Positions 1-9,300 of a DNA stretch of 64,000 nucleotides are shown here, piece after piece. How positions within the stretch are numbered: the stretch's first letter is position 1; each line of letters opens with the position of its first letter. The notes beneath the pieces are model-generated. The model had not been told where the DNA came from, searched no databases, and saw only the letters and a program-made list of their open reading frames with translations. The translations under genes and the position numbers were made by a program. This DNA is from Flavivirga spongiicola (GTDB lineage Bacteria; Bacteroidota; Bacteroidia; Flavobacteriales; Flavobacteriaceae), in contig NZ_JAUOEO010000001.1 of the NCBI RefSeq assembly GCF_030540825.1, positions 1,027,001-1,091,000 on the forward strand. The letters are read 5' to 3'.

Positions 1-10
1 TTTATACCAT

Positions 11-616
11 TTGAAATATCCTCCAAAATATCATCAAGATAATGACATTAATCACATGATTGAAGTGATTAAAACCTACCCATTAGCAACGGTCATTTCT
101 GTAAAAGATAATCAGCCTTTAATTACTCATTTGCCTTTAATTTATAATGACAAAGGCAAGCTTATTGGGCATATTGATAAGTTTAATCCGCAAGCAGAAT
201 TATTAAAAGATGATAATGAGGTTACTATTATCTTTTCTGGTCCGCAATGTTATATTTCACCAAGTATTTATACGACCACACAATTACCAACTTGGAATTA
301 TATCATGGTTCATTTAAAAGCCACCGTTAAGGCGATTGAAAGTAAGGAATCCTTAAAAGCATCATTAATTGATATGACCACTTTTTTGGAAGCACCAGAA
401 CATAAATATGTTTTAGAACCTGATAACCGTAGCATGAAAGGTTATTTAGATTTTATTAAAATGTTTGAAATCACTATCACGGATTGGGAAGGCAAATTTA
501 AGCTCTCTCAAGATAAAAAACCACGAGATATTGAAAACGCCAGAACAGAACTCATTCGTGCAAATCAAGAAAGTATTGAACAATTTTTAGGAAAAATATT
601 TAAGCCTATTCAATAA
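11..616 (+). CDS. PaiB-like FMN-binding split-barrel protein
   Basis: About 201 residues, the usual size of the PaiB/FMN-binding negative transcriptional regulator family (split beta-barrel flavin fold). The N-terminus KYPPKYHQ, the segment PLATVISVKDNQPLITHLPL and the family signature TQLPTWNYIMVHLKA near residues 90-105 support this. Family members are cytoplasmic flavoproteins; PaiB of Bacillus was described as repressing sporulation and protease genes, but the function in Bacteroidota is not established. The start used is a TTG at position 11; the frame stays open to the window edge, so the true start could lie just upstream. It stands alone, with 126 bp before the next gene. Confidence 0.8.
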   Translation: MKYPPKYHQDNDINHMIEVIKTYPLATVISVKDNQPLITHLPLIYNDKGKLIGHIDKFNPQAELLKDDNEVTIIFSGPQCYISPSIYTTTQLPTWNYIMVHLKATVKAIESKESLKASLIDMTTFLEAPEHKYVLEPDNRSMKGYLDFIKMFEITITDWEGKFKLSQDKKPRDIENARTELIRANQESIEQFLGKIFKPIQ

Positions 617-742
617 ATAAAAATAAAGAAATAGCGTTGTTGAAGGAACGGTGTGTTCTTTTTTAAGTGACTTCGGGTTGTCATCCAAAAATTAAACAAG
701 AGTTCATCTGAAGGTTTTGTAGCAAATCATAAAAAAATCAAG

Positions 743-1828
743 ATGCGTTCAATATTAAAAAAACTATTATTACTCTTTTTTTATTTAACAATCTCTGATC
801 TCGCTATTGCTCAAACATCTCAAATAAAAGTGATTGCTATTGGTGGTGATGGTATTTATTCTATTCTTCGAAAAAACGGTCTTGAGCCAACAAAACACTA
901 CAGAGCATTTATTAAACTGAATAAGGAAAATTTAACAGTAAACAACGGGGTATTAAAAGGTAGAACTTATATACTGCCAACCATAGAAAAAGACACTATT
1001 GGTAATAATGAAACACCATCTATAACTGATAAAATTGAATCTAAAATTATTGAAAAACCTAACGATAATCTGTTACCAAAAAAGCAAATTAATGATCCGC
1101 TTTTTGGTAAAGACTATGATGTTGTTCCTTTAGAAAGCAGTAATTTAAACGGCGCTATCTATTATTTAATTTCTGGACATGGTGGTCCCGATCCCGGCGC
1201 TATAGAAACTTATAACGGTAAACTAATTTCCGAGGATGAATACGCTTATGATGTTACTTTACGATTAGCACGAAGGCTCATTTCTAATGGCGCAAAGGTT
1301 TATATCATTATTAAAGATGAAAATGATGGGATTAGAGATAAAAAGATACTTGAAGTAGATTACGACGAAGTTAATTATCCTGATAAACCCATTTCAAAAA
1401 GTCAAAAATTACGATTGAGGCAACGCACAAAAACTGTGAATAATCTATACTTAAAACATAAAGGTGCTTACCAAAGGCTCATTGTTACTCATGTTGACAG
1501 CAGAAGTAAAAGTAAAAATATTGATGTGTTTTTTTACCATCATCATAACAGCAAAAGTGGAAAACAATTAGCCAAAAACATTCACAAATCGTTCAAAGAA
1601 AAATATGCTAAACACCAACCTAATAGAATATACTCAGGCTCTGTAAAATCCAGAGGGCTATACCTAATAAAAAACACGCTACCAGCTATGGTGTATATAG
1701 AATTAGGAAATATAAAAAACAAAAAAGACCAGAAACGAATTCTTAATTATGAAAATAGAAAAGCTTTAGCAAAATGGGTTTTTAATGGAGTTTTGGCTGA
1801 CTACAACGAAAGCAAAAGCCTACATTAA
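743..1828 (+). CDS. N-acetylmuramoyl-L-alanine amidase (amidase_3 fold) with LysM-like N-terminal region
   Basis: A 361-residue exported protein predicted to cleave the amide bond between N-acetylmuramic acid and L-alanine in peptidoglycan. Residues 1-23 form a signal peptide ending IAQ. Residues about 33-80 (GDGIYSILRKNGL to RTYILP) look like a divergent LysM-type unit. The catalytic part starts near residue 138: SGHGGPDPGA gives zinc ligand H146, EDEYAYDVT holds the second ligand around E164-E166, VTHVDS gives H250 and VYIELGN gives catalytic-type E320. The spacing matches AmiC/CwlM zinc amidases. The usual SIHAN motif is replaced by VTHVD, so activity should be considered likely but not certain. 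Confidence 0.8.
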   Translation: MRSILKKLLLLFFYLTISDLAIAQTSQIKVIAIGGDGIYSILRKNGLEPTKHYRAFIKLNKENLTVNNGVLKGRTYILPTIEKDTIGNNETPSITDKIESKIIEKPNDNLLPKKQINDPLFGKDYDVVPLESSNLNGAIYYLISGHGGPDPGAIETYNGKLISEDEYAYDVTLRLARRLISNGAKVYIIIKDENDGIRDKKILEVDYDEVNYPDKPISKSQKLRLRQRTKTVNNLYLKHKGAYQRLIVTHVDSRSKSKNIDVFFYHHHNSKSGKQLAKNIHKSFKEKYAKHQPNRIYSGSVKSRGLYLIKNTLPAMVYIELGNIKNKKDQKRILNYENRKALAKWVFNGVLADYNESKSLH

Positions 1829-1867
1829 TTCAGGTTCTTCAAGAAAGTGTTTATGCAATTTTGAATA

Positions 1868-2317
1868 ATGTGTTTTAATTTATACATTTCAGAATTCATG
1901 CACCCTGATATAATAGATATTCAAAATTTCATTGCTGCCAGAGGGATTATAATTTGGTTAGGCAAAGGGGTTTCTATTGACAAAAATTTAACTCCAGTAA
2001 CCTTAAAAATAAATAATAACACTTATACCATTCATGTGTTAGATGAGTATGAGGATCTTAATTATTATAACCCTGTATTAAATTTCGTTATTGTTTTTAG
2101 AACCTTAGTAACTCTTAATGAATCTGAAGATTTTTTAGTATGGTGTAAACAAGAAGGTTTAAATCCTGACAACCATAAACTTTTAGATTACTATAAAGAT
2201 ATTTGCAACACTATTAACGACATCAATAGTTGTTTTTCAAATAATGAGATTGATTATTTTGTTTCAGATTTAGATTTTCAATTAAATGCTGGGGTTATGC
2301 AGTTTTTAAGGAGATAG
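1868..2317 (+). CDS. hypothetical protein
   Basis: A 149-residue acidic, soluble-looking protein with no signal peptide or membrane segment that I can see. I do not recognise a family. ATG at 1868 opens the frame, but a second ATG at 1898 (MHPDIIDIQ) gives a 139-residue version that looks equally plausible. It follows the amidase gene by 39 bp on the same strand and may be cotranscribed with it. Codon use resembles the neighbours. Confidence 0.5.
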   Translation: MCFNLYISEFMHPDIIDIQNFIAARGIIIWLGKGVSIDKNLTPVTLKINNNTYTIHVLDEYEDLNYYNPVLNFVIVFRTLVTLNESEDFLVWCKQEGLNPDNHKLLDYYKDICNTINDINSCFSNNEIDYFVSDLDFQLNAGVMQFLRR

Positions 2318-2654
2318 TTATAGAGACGCCTTTATATGCTAATAAAACTCGTATATATTTGAAATAAAACTTTCCTTTTTATTTTACTATTCCTGAAAAT
2401 TATTCAACAAATCTTACAAAAAAGTTGTTTGATAAAAAAACTCTGATTAAATTGTATTTAGATCCCATCTTTATAAGACACTGATACTGTCCTCTTTATA
2501 TTTTTAATTGTATTAGTTAATGACGAAAAACGTTGTAAAACTTAAAAAGTATAAAAAGTAACAAAACTTCTGCTTAGTTGTCCAAAATGACAGAATAAAA
2601 AGATAAAAATTCTGTATATAAACCCGTTTGCATTCATTAAAACAAACAATAAAT
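2318..2654. other. intergenic region, no recognised element
   Basis: 337 bp of AT-rich sequence between two plus-strand genes. I find no convincing ORF, RNA gene, hairpin or TAnnTTTG promoter box. It presumably carries the promoter of the M48-like gene that follows. Confidence 0.4.
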
Positions 2655-3542
2655 ATGGAAATAATAACTACCGAAAAATTCGAAAAAGCAACCTATCCTA
2701 ATGAAAGCAACCGTTTTAACTTAGCGATGCTAACTGGAATACCAATTGCCATATTAGGTCTCATATTAACCATTGCTTCTTTTGGACTAATACTTATATA
2801 CATTGGGGTGATTGTATTTTTTGTTTGGTTTTCTCTAAGCATAGCAAAAATGAATCTTGTAGGTAATTCCGTAAAAGTCTCTAGCCATAATTTCCCTGAG
2901 ATATTCAATATTTACACAGAAGTAAAAAAGGAGCTATCTTACACTAAGGAAGTTCAAATTTATATCGTTGAAGACGGTTCTGTAAATGCATTTCTTGCTA
3001 AATTCTTTAAAACACAGTTTATTGTATTGAATTCTGAATTAGTTAAAGATATGTTATCCAATAAAGATAAATTGATTCAAATGAAATGGATTATTGCTCG
3101 ATTTGTTGGAGCATTAAAAGCTAAACATTTTAAAACTACTATTTTGAAATTAATCTTTGAAAACCTAGAAAGAATTAAAATTTTCAACTTTTTTCTTTTG
3201 CCTTATGAAAGGGCTACCCAATATACAGGTGATAATATAGGGATGATGGTAACTCAAAATGTCGAACAATCTATTGTTGCATTCAATAAATTAATGGTGG
3301 GTAATGATTTATCTTTAAAAATAGAATTTCGAGGGATTTTAGACCAAGGAAAAATGTTAAGAAATGATTCCTTCTTTTCATTTTTAGCAAGAGCCTTTTC
3401 TTCTCATCCGCATTTGATAAATAGGTACTTAAATTTATTAGCTTATGCTAGCAAAGAGTTTCCTGAACAGTTTGACAAATATATAAGTGATCTTGATAAT
3501 GAAACTAAGCACAATCTTTTCAGAATGTTACCTTATTACTAA
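2655..3542 (+). CDS. M48-like membrane protein lacking the zinc-protease motif
   Basis: A 295-residue protein with two adjacent transmembrane segments (about residues 20-65), followed by a domain resembling M48 (HtpX/Ste24-type) metallopeptidases. At the place of the HExxH helix the sequence is WIIARFVGALKAKH (residues 145-158), so R149, F150 and A153 replace H, E and H. At the third-ligand motif it reads YERATQYTGDN (184-194) with Q189 instead of the expected Glu. All metal ligands are therefore missing while the flanking pattern is kept, which suggests a pseudoprotease with a binding or scaffold role. ATG at 2655 is preferred over a TTG at 2628. Convergent with mpl. Confidence 0.7.
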   Translation: MEIITTEKFEKATYPNESNRFNLAMLTGIPIAILGLILTIASFGLILIYIGVIVFFVWFSLSIAKMNLVGNSVKVSSHNFPEIFNIYTEVKKELSYTKEVQIYIVEDGSVNAFLAKFFKTQFIVLNSELVKDMLSNKDKLIQMKWIIARFVGALKAKHFKTTILKLIFENLERIKIFNFFLLPYERATQYTGDNIGMMVTQNVEQSIVAFNKLMVGNDLSLKIEFRGILDQGKMLRNDSFFSFLARAFSSHPHLINRYLNLLAYASKEFPEQFDKYISDLDNETKHNLFRMLPYY

Positions 3543-3662
3543 AAATAACGATTACCTCCTTAACTGCATCTTAATTTGATTGACCGTTAGTTTCCAAAAC
3601 TAGTGGGGATAAGAGTAAGAAACAAAAAAAGAGAAAAGTTTTACATGAATTTATAAAGGATA

Positions 3663-3735
3663 AAGGCTTTTGCTAAATTAATTCTTATCAATTCATATTA
3701 GCACTTAATGGTATATATAGGTAAACAAAAGCCTT
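3663..3735. terminator. inverted repeat between convergent genes
   Basis: AAGGCTTTTG at 3663-3672 pairs perfectly with CAAAAGCCTT at 3726-3735. It lies between the ends of the M48-like gene and mpl, which are convergent. The 53-nt loop is long for an intrinsic terminator, so the role is uncertain. Confidence 0.35.
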
Positions 3736-3753
3736 CTTTCATAAGAATAACAC

Positions 3754-5109
3754 CTAATTTATCACCCCTTCAACAGCATCAAAATCCAAACCACCATAAT
3801 TACCAGAACTCATAAGTAACAAAGCTTTATTATCAAAATCCTGCGAGAATAAAAAGTCTTTAAAATCGTCTGGATTCGTATAAATAATCAGATCCTCACG
3901 TTGAAAAGCATTCGCAATTTGTTCGTGCGTTACTTTTTCAAGTTTTTTAATTTCAACTGCATGCGGCGAATAAAAGACCACGGCTACGTCGGCGGCATTT
4001 AATGCACCTTTGTATTCTTTTAAAAACTCAGCGTTTAAACTACTATACGTATGCAATTCTAAGCAAGCCACTAACGTTCTGTTTTCATATTGCTCTTTAA
4101 CAGCACGGGTAGTTGCTTCCACTTTACTAGGAGAATGTGCAAAATCTTTATAGGCCACACTGTTTTTACTTTCAGCTATTTTTTCCAAGCGTTTGCTGGC
4201 ACCTTTAAAAGTAGAAATAGCTTCATAAAAGTCGTCTTCATCAATTCCCATGTGCTGGCAAATCCATTTGGCACCAGCCAAGTTGTTTAAATTATGTTTT
4301 CCAAAGACTTCTATTGGTAAATGACCTTCAGTAGTTTCTAGCAAGGTTTGTCCATTTTCTACAGTATATTCTGGTGTTTGGTATGCCAATTTACGAATGG
4401 TATTTGTTGAAGCCTCTACAACGCGTTTTACTTCAGGATCTTCTTCATTGTAACTAATACTACCACCGTTAACAATAGAATCTACAAAAATGTTAAACTG
4501 CTCTATATAATTATCATAAGTTGGAAACACATTAATATGATCCCAGGCAATACCACTTAATAAAGCAATATTAGGTTTGTATAAATGAAATTTTGGACGT
4601 CTATCAATAGGCGAACTCAAATACTCATCGCCTTCTAACACGATAAAATCATTTTCTTCTGTAAGCTTTACCATCACATCAAAACCTTCTAACTGTGCAC
4701 CAACCATATAATCGACGTCTCTATCATGATAATGCATAACATGTAAGATCATAGAAGTTATGGTTGTTTTACCATGACTCCCACCAATAACCACACGCGT
4801 TTTGTATTTAGATTGTTCGTATAAAAATTCTGGATAGCTGTAGATTTTCAAACCCAGTTCCTGAGCTTTCATTAATTCTGGGTTATCCGCTTTAGCATGC
4901 ATTCCCAAAACAACAGCTTCTAAGTCTGTAGTGATTTTTTCTGGATACCACCCAAAAGCTTCAGGCAATAATCCTTTAGCGTCTAATCTTGATTTTGAAG
5001 GTTCGAAAATAGTATCGTCACTTCCTGTTACTTGATAACCTTTATTATGCAATGCTAAGGCTAAATTATGCATGGCAGCACCACCAATAGCTATAAAATG
5101 TACGTTCAT
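3754..5109 (-). CDS. mpl: UDP-N-acetylmuramate:L-alanyl-gamma-D-glutamyl-meso-diaminopimelate ligase
   Basis: A 451-residue Mur ligase that recycles murein tripeptide by joining it to UDP-MurNAc with ATP hydrolysis in the cytoplasm. The Rossmann-like N-terminus HFIAIGGAAMHNLALAL, the tripeptide-ligase GSDDTIFEPSK segment and the ATP loop GGSHGKTT (residues 109-116) are clear; the first motif has the Mpl form rather than the MurC form. Length matches Mpl. It is monocistronic or leads a short transcript; the TPR gene is 124 bp upstream on the same strand. Confidence 0.93.
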   Translation of the reverse strand: MNVHFIAIGGAAMHNLALALHNKGYQVTGSDDTIFEPSKSRLDAKGLLPEAFGWYPEKITTDLEAVVLGMHAKADNPELMKAQELGLKIYSYPEFLYEQSKYKTRVVIGGSHGKTTITSMILHVMHYHDRDVDYMVGAQLEGFDVMVKLTEENDFIVLEGDEYLSSPIDRRPKFHLYKPNIALLSGIAWDHINVFPTYDNYIEQFNIFVDSIVNGGSISYNEEDPEVKRVVEASTNTIRKLAYQTPEYTVENGQTLLETTEGHLPIEVFGKHNLNNLAGAKWICQHMGIDEDDFYEAISTFKGASKRLEKIAESKNSVAYKDFAHSPSKVEATTRAVKEQYENRTLVACLELHTYSSLNAEFLKEYKGALNAADVAVVFYSPHAVEIKKLEKVTHEQIANAFQREDLIIYTNPDDFKDFLFSQDFDNKALLLMSSGNYGGLDFDAVEGVIN

Positions 5110-5233
5110 AGAGCAAATATCAAACTCCAGATTTCAAATTCCAAATTAAACGAAACAAATTCCTAAAATCAGTGGTCAAAACCAAATACCAGTAACTAAC
5201 AACAAAAAACCAACAACTATCAACAAACACAAG

Positions 5234-6187
5234 CTACAAACCAAGTATCTTTTCCTTTTGCTCTTTAAACGGCTTTATTTTAGGAAGTTCAGCAATGGCT
5301 AACTCAATATATTTTAGAGCTTCCTGTTTATTTTGTTTATGCACATGAATTTGTGCCAAACGGTAGTGAGCCCAAGCTTTAGGAACACCATCCTCAGCTG
5401 AATGATTCTCCAAATAGGTTTGTAAACAGCGCTCTCCTTTTTGTAATTCAATATTGTACTCTGCCGCAACCTTACCGATTTGATAATGCATGGCATTCCG
5501 TTGATGTTTTTTATGGGCAGCTTCAATATTTTCGATAGCCTTTTCTGGTTCTTTTTCGTTTTCGTATAAAACGGTTAATTTATTGAAACAGGTAACAGAC
5601 CCACCTTCTTTTATAGCCATCTTATAATATTTTTCAGCAAGCTCCGGTTCGTCATCATACTCATAAACATAGCCTTTTGCCAAATAACCATCCACTTTCG
5701 AAAGGACTTCCAACTCCTCTGCATAACGCAATGATTTACTCTTACTACCACCTATAATCCCTGGTAATTGCATATATAACTCCACTAATGCCCAACGGGT
5801 GCCAATATGGTTTTTGTCCAATTCGGCAGCCTTTAAAAAGGCTTCTTTTACATCACCTATAATACCCAAAGCTTTTAATTTACTAACAGACAAAGCTTTC
5901 ATACCCAATGCACCACCATATTTGTAATGATAATTGGCATGGTGCTCTTTATTATTTACTAGCTTTTCGTATTGTAAAATAGCACCATCCCATTTTTTTT
6001 GATGCCCATAGGCATCCCCTAATAATTCAATAGCTTGCAAGTTATTTGGATGTGTTTTCAAATAATCACTAACTAATTGTTCTGCTTTATTGAATTGTTT
6101 TTTTTGAAAAAGCGTTTCTATGTCATCAAGATTTGATTGACTAAAAGCCATGATAGAAAATAAGAAAGGGAGCAAAAACTTCGTCAT
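5234..6187 (-). CDS. exported tetratricopeptide repeat protein
   Basis: A 317-residue protein with a signal peptide (MTKFLLPFLFSIMAFSQS) and a series of TPR-like helical pairs, for example NLQAIELLGDAYGHQKKWDGAI and AWAHYRLAQIHVHKQNKQEAL. TPR arrays mediate protein-protein contacts; the periplasmic partner is unknown. It is divergent from the alpha-2-macroglobulin gene and shares a 142-bp upstream region with it, so the two may be co-regulated. Confidence 0.8.
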   Translation of the reverse strand: MTKFLLPFLFSIMAFSQSNLDDIETLFQKKQFNKAEQLVSDYLKTHPNNLQAIELLGDAYGHQKKWDGAILQYEKLVNNKEHHANYHYKYGGALGMKALSVSKLKALGIIGDVKEAFLKAAELDKNHIGTRWALVELYMQLPGIIGGSKSKSLRYAEELEVLSKVDGYLAKGYVYEYDDEPELAEKYYKMAIKEGGSVTCFNKLTVLYENEKEPEKAIENIEAAHKKHQRNAMHYQIGKVAAEYNIELQKGERCLQTYLENHSAEDGVPKAWAHYRLAQIHVHKQNKQEALKYIELAIAELPKIKPFKEQKEKILGL

Positions 6188-6329
6188 AATGTTTATAGTC
6201 GAAAACGTAAAAATAAACTTTCTATTTCACTCATAAAAAACTAACTTCACTCAACCAAAGAGTCTGTTCACTCATTCTTTATTTTTTGGTATAGCTTTTG
6301 AAAGTATTTTAGATACAAACTTAAAAAAA

Positions 6330-9300
6330 ATGAAAAACGCTTTATCCTTATTAATGATTATACTATTCGCTACATTTTCTAATGCCCAAGACAATGAATA
6401 TAAAGAGTTATGGGCTGAAGTCGAGCAATTTGAAGCTAAAGGCTTAGTGCAATCAGCTTTAAAGGCTGTAGAAAACATTAATAAACTTGCAGAAAAAGAT
6501 AGCAATGCATCACAACTCATTAAAAGCATGCTTTTTAAGAGCAAATTCGCTTTAGTTTTAGAGGAAGATGCGCAACTCAAAATTATTAAGGATTTTAAAG
6601 ATGGCATTGAAAAAAACACGTTCCCAACAAAAAATATTTTAGAAAGTATCCTGGCAAATATGTATTGGCAATACTTTAATCAAAATAGATGGAAGCTCTA
6701 TAACAGAACAAAAACTGCTGAGAAAGTAGATGTCGAAGATTTTAGAACATGGGATTTACAAACGCTATTTAATGAAATTCACGTGCATTACCAGAATTCG
6801 TTACAAAACGGATTGCTATTGCAATTAGAACCTTTAAGTCATTATGACGAGATCTTAAATCTACAAAAAGGCTCTAGAATTTACAGACCTACTTTATTCG
6901 ATATTTTAAGTCACAATGCGTTACAATTCTATAAAACCGATGAAACCCATATTACGAAACCCGCTTATAAATTTGAGATAGATCATCCTGATTTTTTGGG
7001 TAATACAGGACGCTTTTCGAAATTAAAAATAGCATCGAAAGATACAACATCATTACAACTAAATGCTTTAAAGATTTATCAAGATTTGATTAGTTTTCAT
7101 TTAAAAGACAAAAAACCTTTTGCTTTAGCCGATGTAAATATTCAGCGTTTAAAATTTGTGAATCAACACGCTACATTTAGCGATAAAGAATCCATTATAT
7201 TAAGTGCTTTAAAAACAGAAAGAGATCATTTAAAGACTCATGAAGTTTCCACTTTATACGATTATGAAATAGCCACCATTTACTATCAACAAGGAGCTAC
7301 TTACCAACCTAAAACCAATGAAGATAATCGTTGGAAGCTTAAAGATGCTATTGAAATATGCAATAAGGCTATTTTAAAATTCCCAAAAAGTAATGGTGCT
7401 AAAAAATGTACTGTTTTAAAACAATTAATAGAACAACCGACATTACAAATCACTGCAGAAAACTTTCTTCCTATACAACAAAATGCACGGTTATTAATAC
7501 GTTATAAAAACTTAAATCAACTTCAATTTAAAATATTTAAGCTCACTAGAAACCAGTTAAGTAAATTCAATAAAATATATAGAGAAGAGGAACAATTAGC
7601 ATTTATTAAAAAGTTAAATCCTTATAAAAATTGGGATAATACTTTAAAAAATGAAGGTGACTACCAAACCCACACAACAGAAATTTTAGTTCCTAAACTA
7701 AATAATGGTACGTATTTAATTTTTGCTTCCCCTAAAAACGATGATGAAACCTTTGCGTTTAGTACCGTACAAGTCACTAATTTAGCTTTGATTGAAACAG
7801 AAAGCACAAACGATAAAACCTTTCAAATTATTAATAGAAATAATGGAAAACCTATCGAAAAAGCAGCAGTTAAATTCTCATATCGTAAAAACTACAAGGA
7901 TAAGGAAATAACAGAAACTAAAACTTCAAACCAATTTGGTGAAATTTCACTTCCAAAATTGGATGTCAATTATAACGATTTAAATATAGAAATTATTAAT
8001 AATGGTGAAAAAGCATACTTTGGCGATTACTATGTAAGCAGATATTATAAACAGCAACAAAAAAAAGTTACATACAACGCTTTTCTATTCACAGATAGAA
8101 GTATATATAGACCAGGGCAAACAGTATATTTCAAAGCGATAGCTTTTAAAACAAAAGAAAGTAAACCAGAGGTTCTAGTAAGTGAAAAAGTTTATGCTAT
8201 TTTATATAATGCAAATGGTGAAGAAGTAAAACTATTAAAGTTTAAAACGAATGAATTCGGTTCCGTTTCCGGTGAATTTATTTTACCAAACAATGGATTA
8301 AATGGTCAATATTATATCGAATTTGGTACAGAGTCAGGTCATAACAAGAGTGGGACTACTTACTTTTCTGTTGAAGAATACAAACGTCCAAAGTTTGAAA
8401 CATCATTTAACCCCGTAACAGAAACCTTTAAGGTTAACGATTCTGTCACTATAAAAGGACATGCCCTAGCTTATGCAGGAAGTCATATTACCAATGCTAA
8501 AGTAGTATATCGGGTACATAGAAAAGTAGAATATCCGCGTTGGTGTTATTGGTATTACCCATGGTTTAATAGCGAACCTCAAGAAATTACTCATGGAGAG
8601 GGTATGACTAATGGCAAAGGCGTCTTTGAAATTACTTTTAAAGCCATTCCAGATCAAAGCGTAGACAAAACAAATCTCCCAATTTTTAGATATGAAGTCA
8701 CTGCTGATGTTACCGATTTAAATGGAGAAACCAGAAGTGCTACGACCACAGTTAATGTTGGGTATCATGCATTAACAGCAAATATGTATATTGCCAATTT
8801 TATAGATAAAGCCAAAAAAAACAATGCTCTTGAAATAGATACCAGAAACTTAAATGGCGAATTTATACCAGCTAAGGGAACCGTTAAAATTTATAAATTA
8901 AATGGGCCTAAAAAGGTTTTAAGACAAAGGCCTTGGAGCGCACCAGATTATCAAGAGTTTTCACAAGAAGCCTTTAATAAATTGTTTCCTCATGATGCTT
9001 ATAATGATGAACATCAGGCTAGCAATTGGAAAAAAGGAGACCTTGTTTTTATGTCATCTTTTAACACAGAAAACACAAAAAATCTTAATCTTGGTAAAAT
9101 TAAAAAGTGGGAATCTGGCGCCTATATTATCATTTTAGAAAGTAAGGATAAATTTGGACAATTGGTTAAAGATGAAATTAAAACGACTTTATATAGTCAT
9201 GCAGATAAAACCATAGCAGATAAAAAATTATTCCACATTACTACAAACAAATCAAGTTATAAGACAGGTGAAAATGCCTTAATAACATTAGGATCTGCTG

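Noticed and set aside
6272..6619. Minus-strand open frame opposite the alpha-2-macroglobulin start
   Set aside because: It lies opposite a clear gene with signal peptide, has low-complexity Ser/Leu composition and no family pattern.
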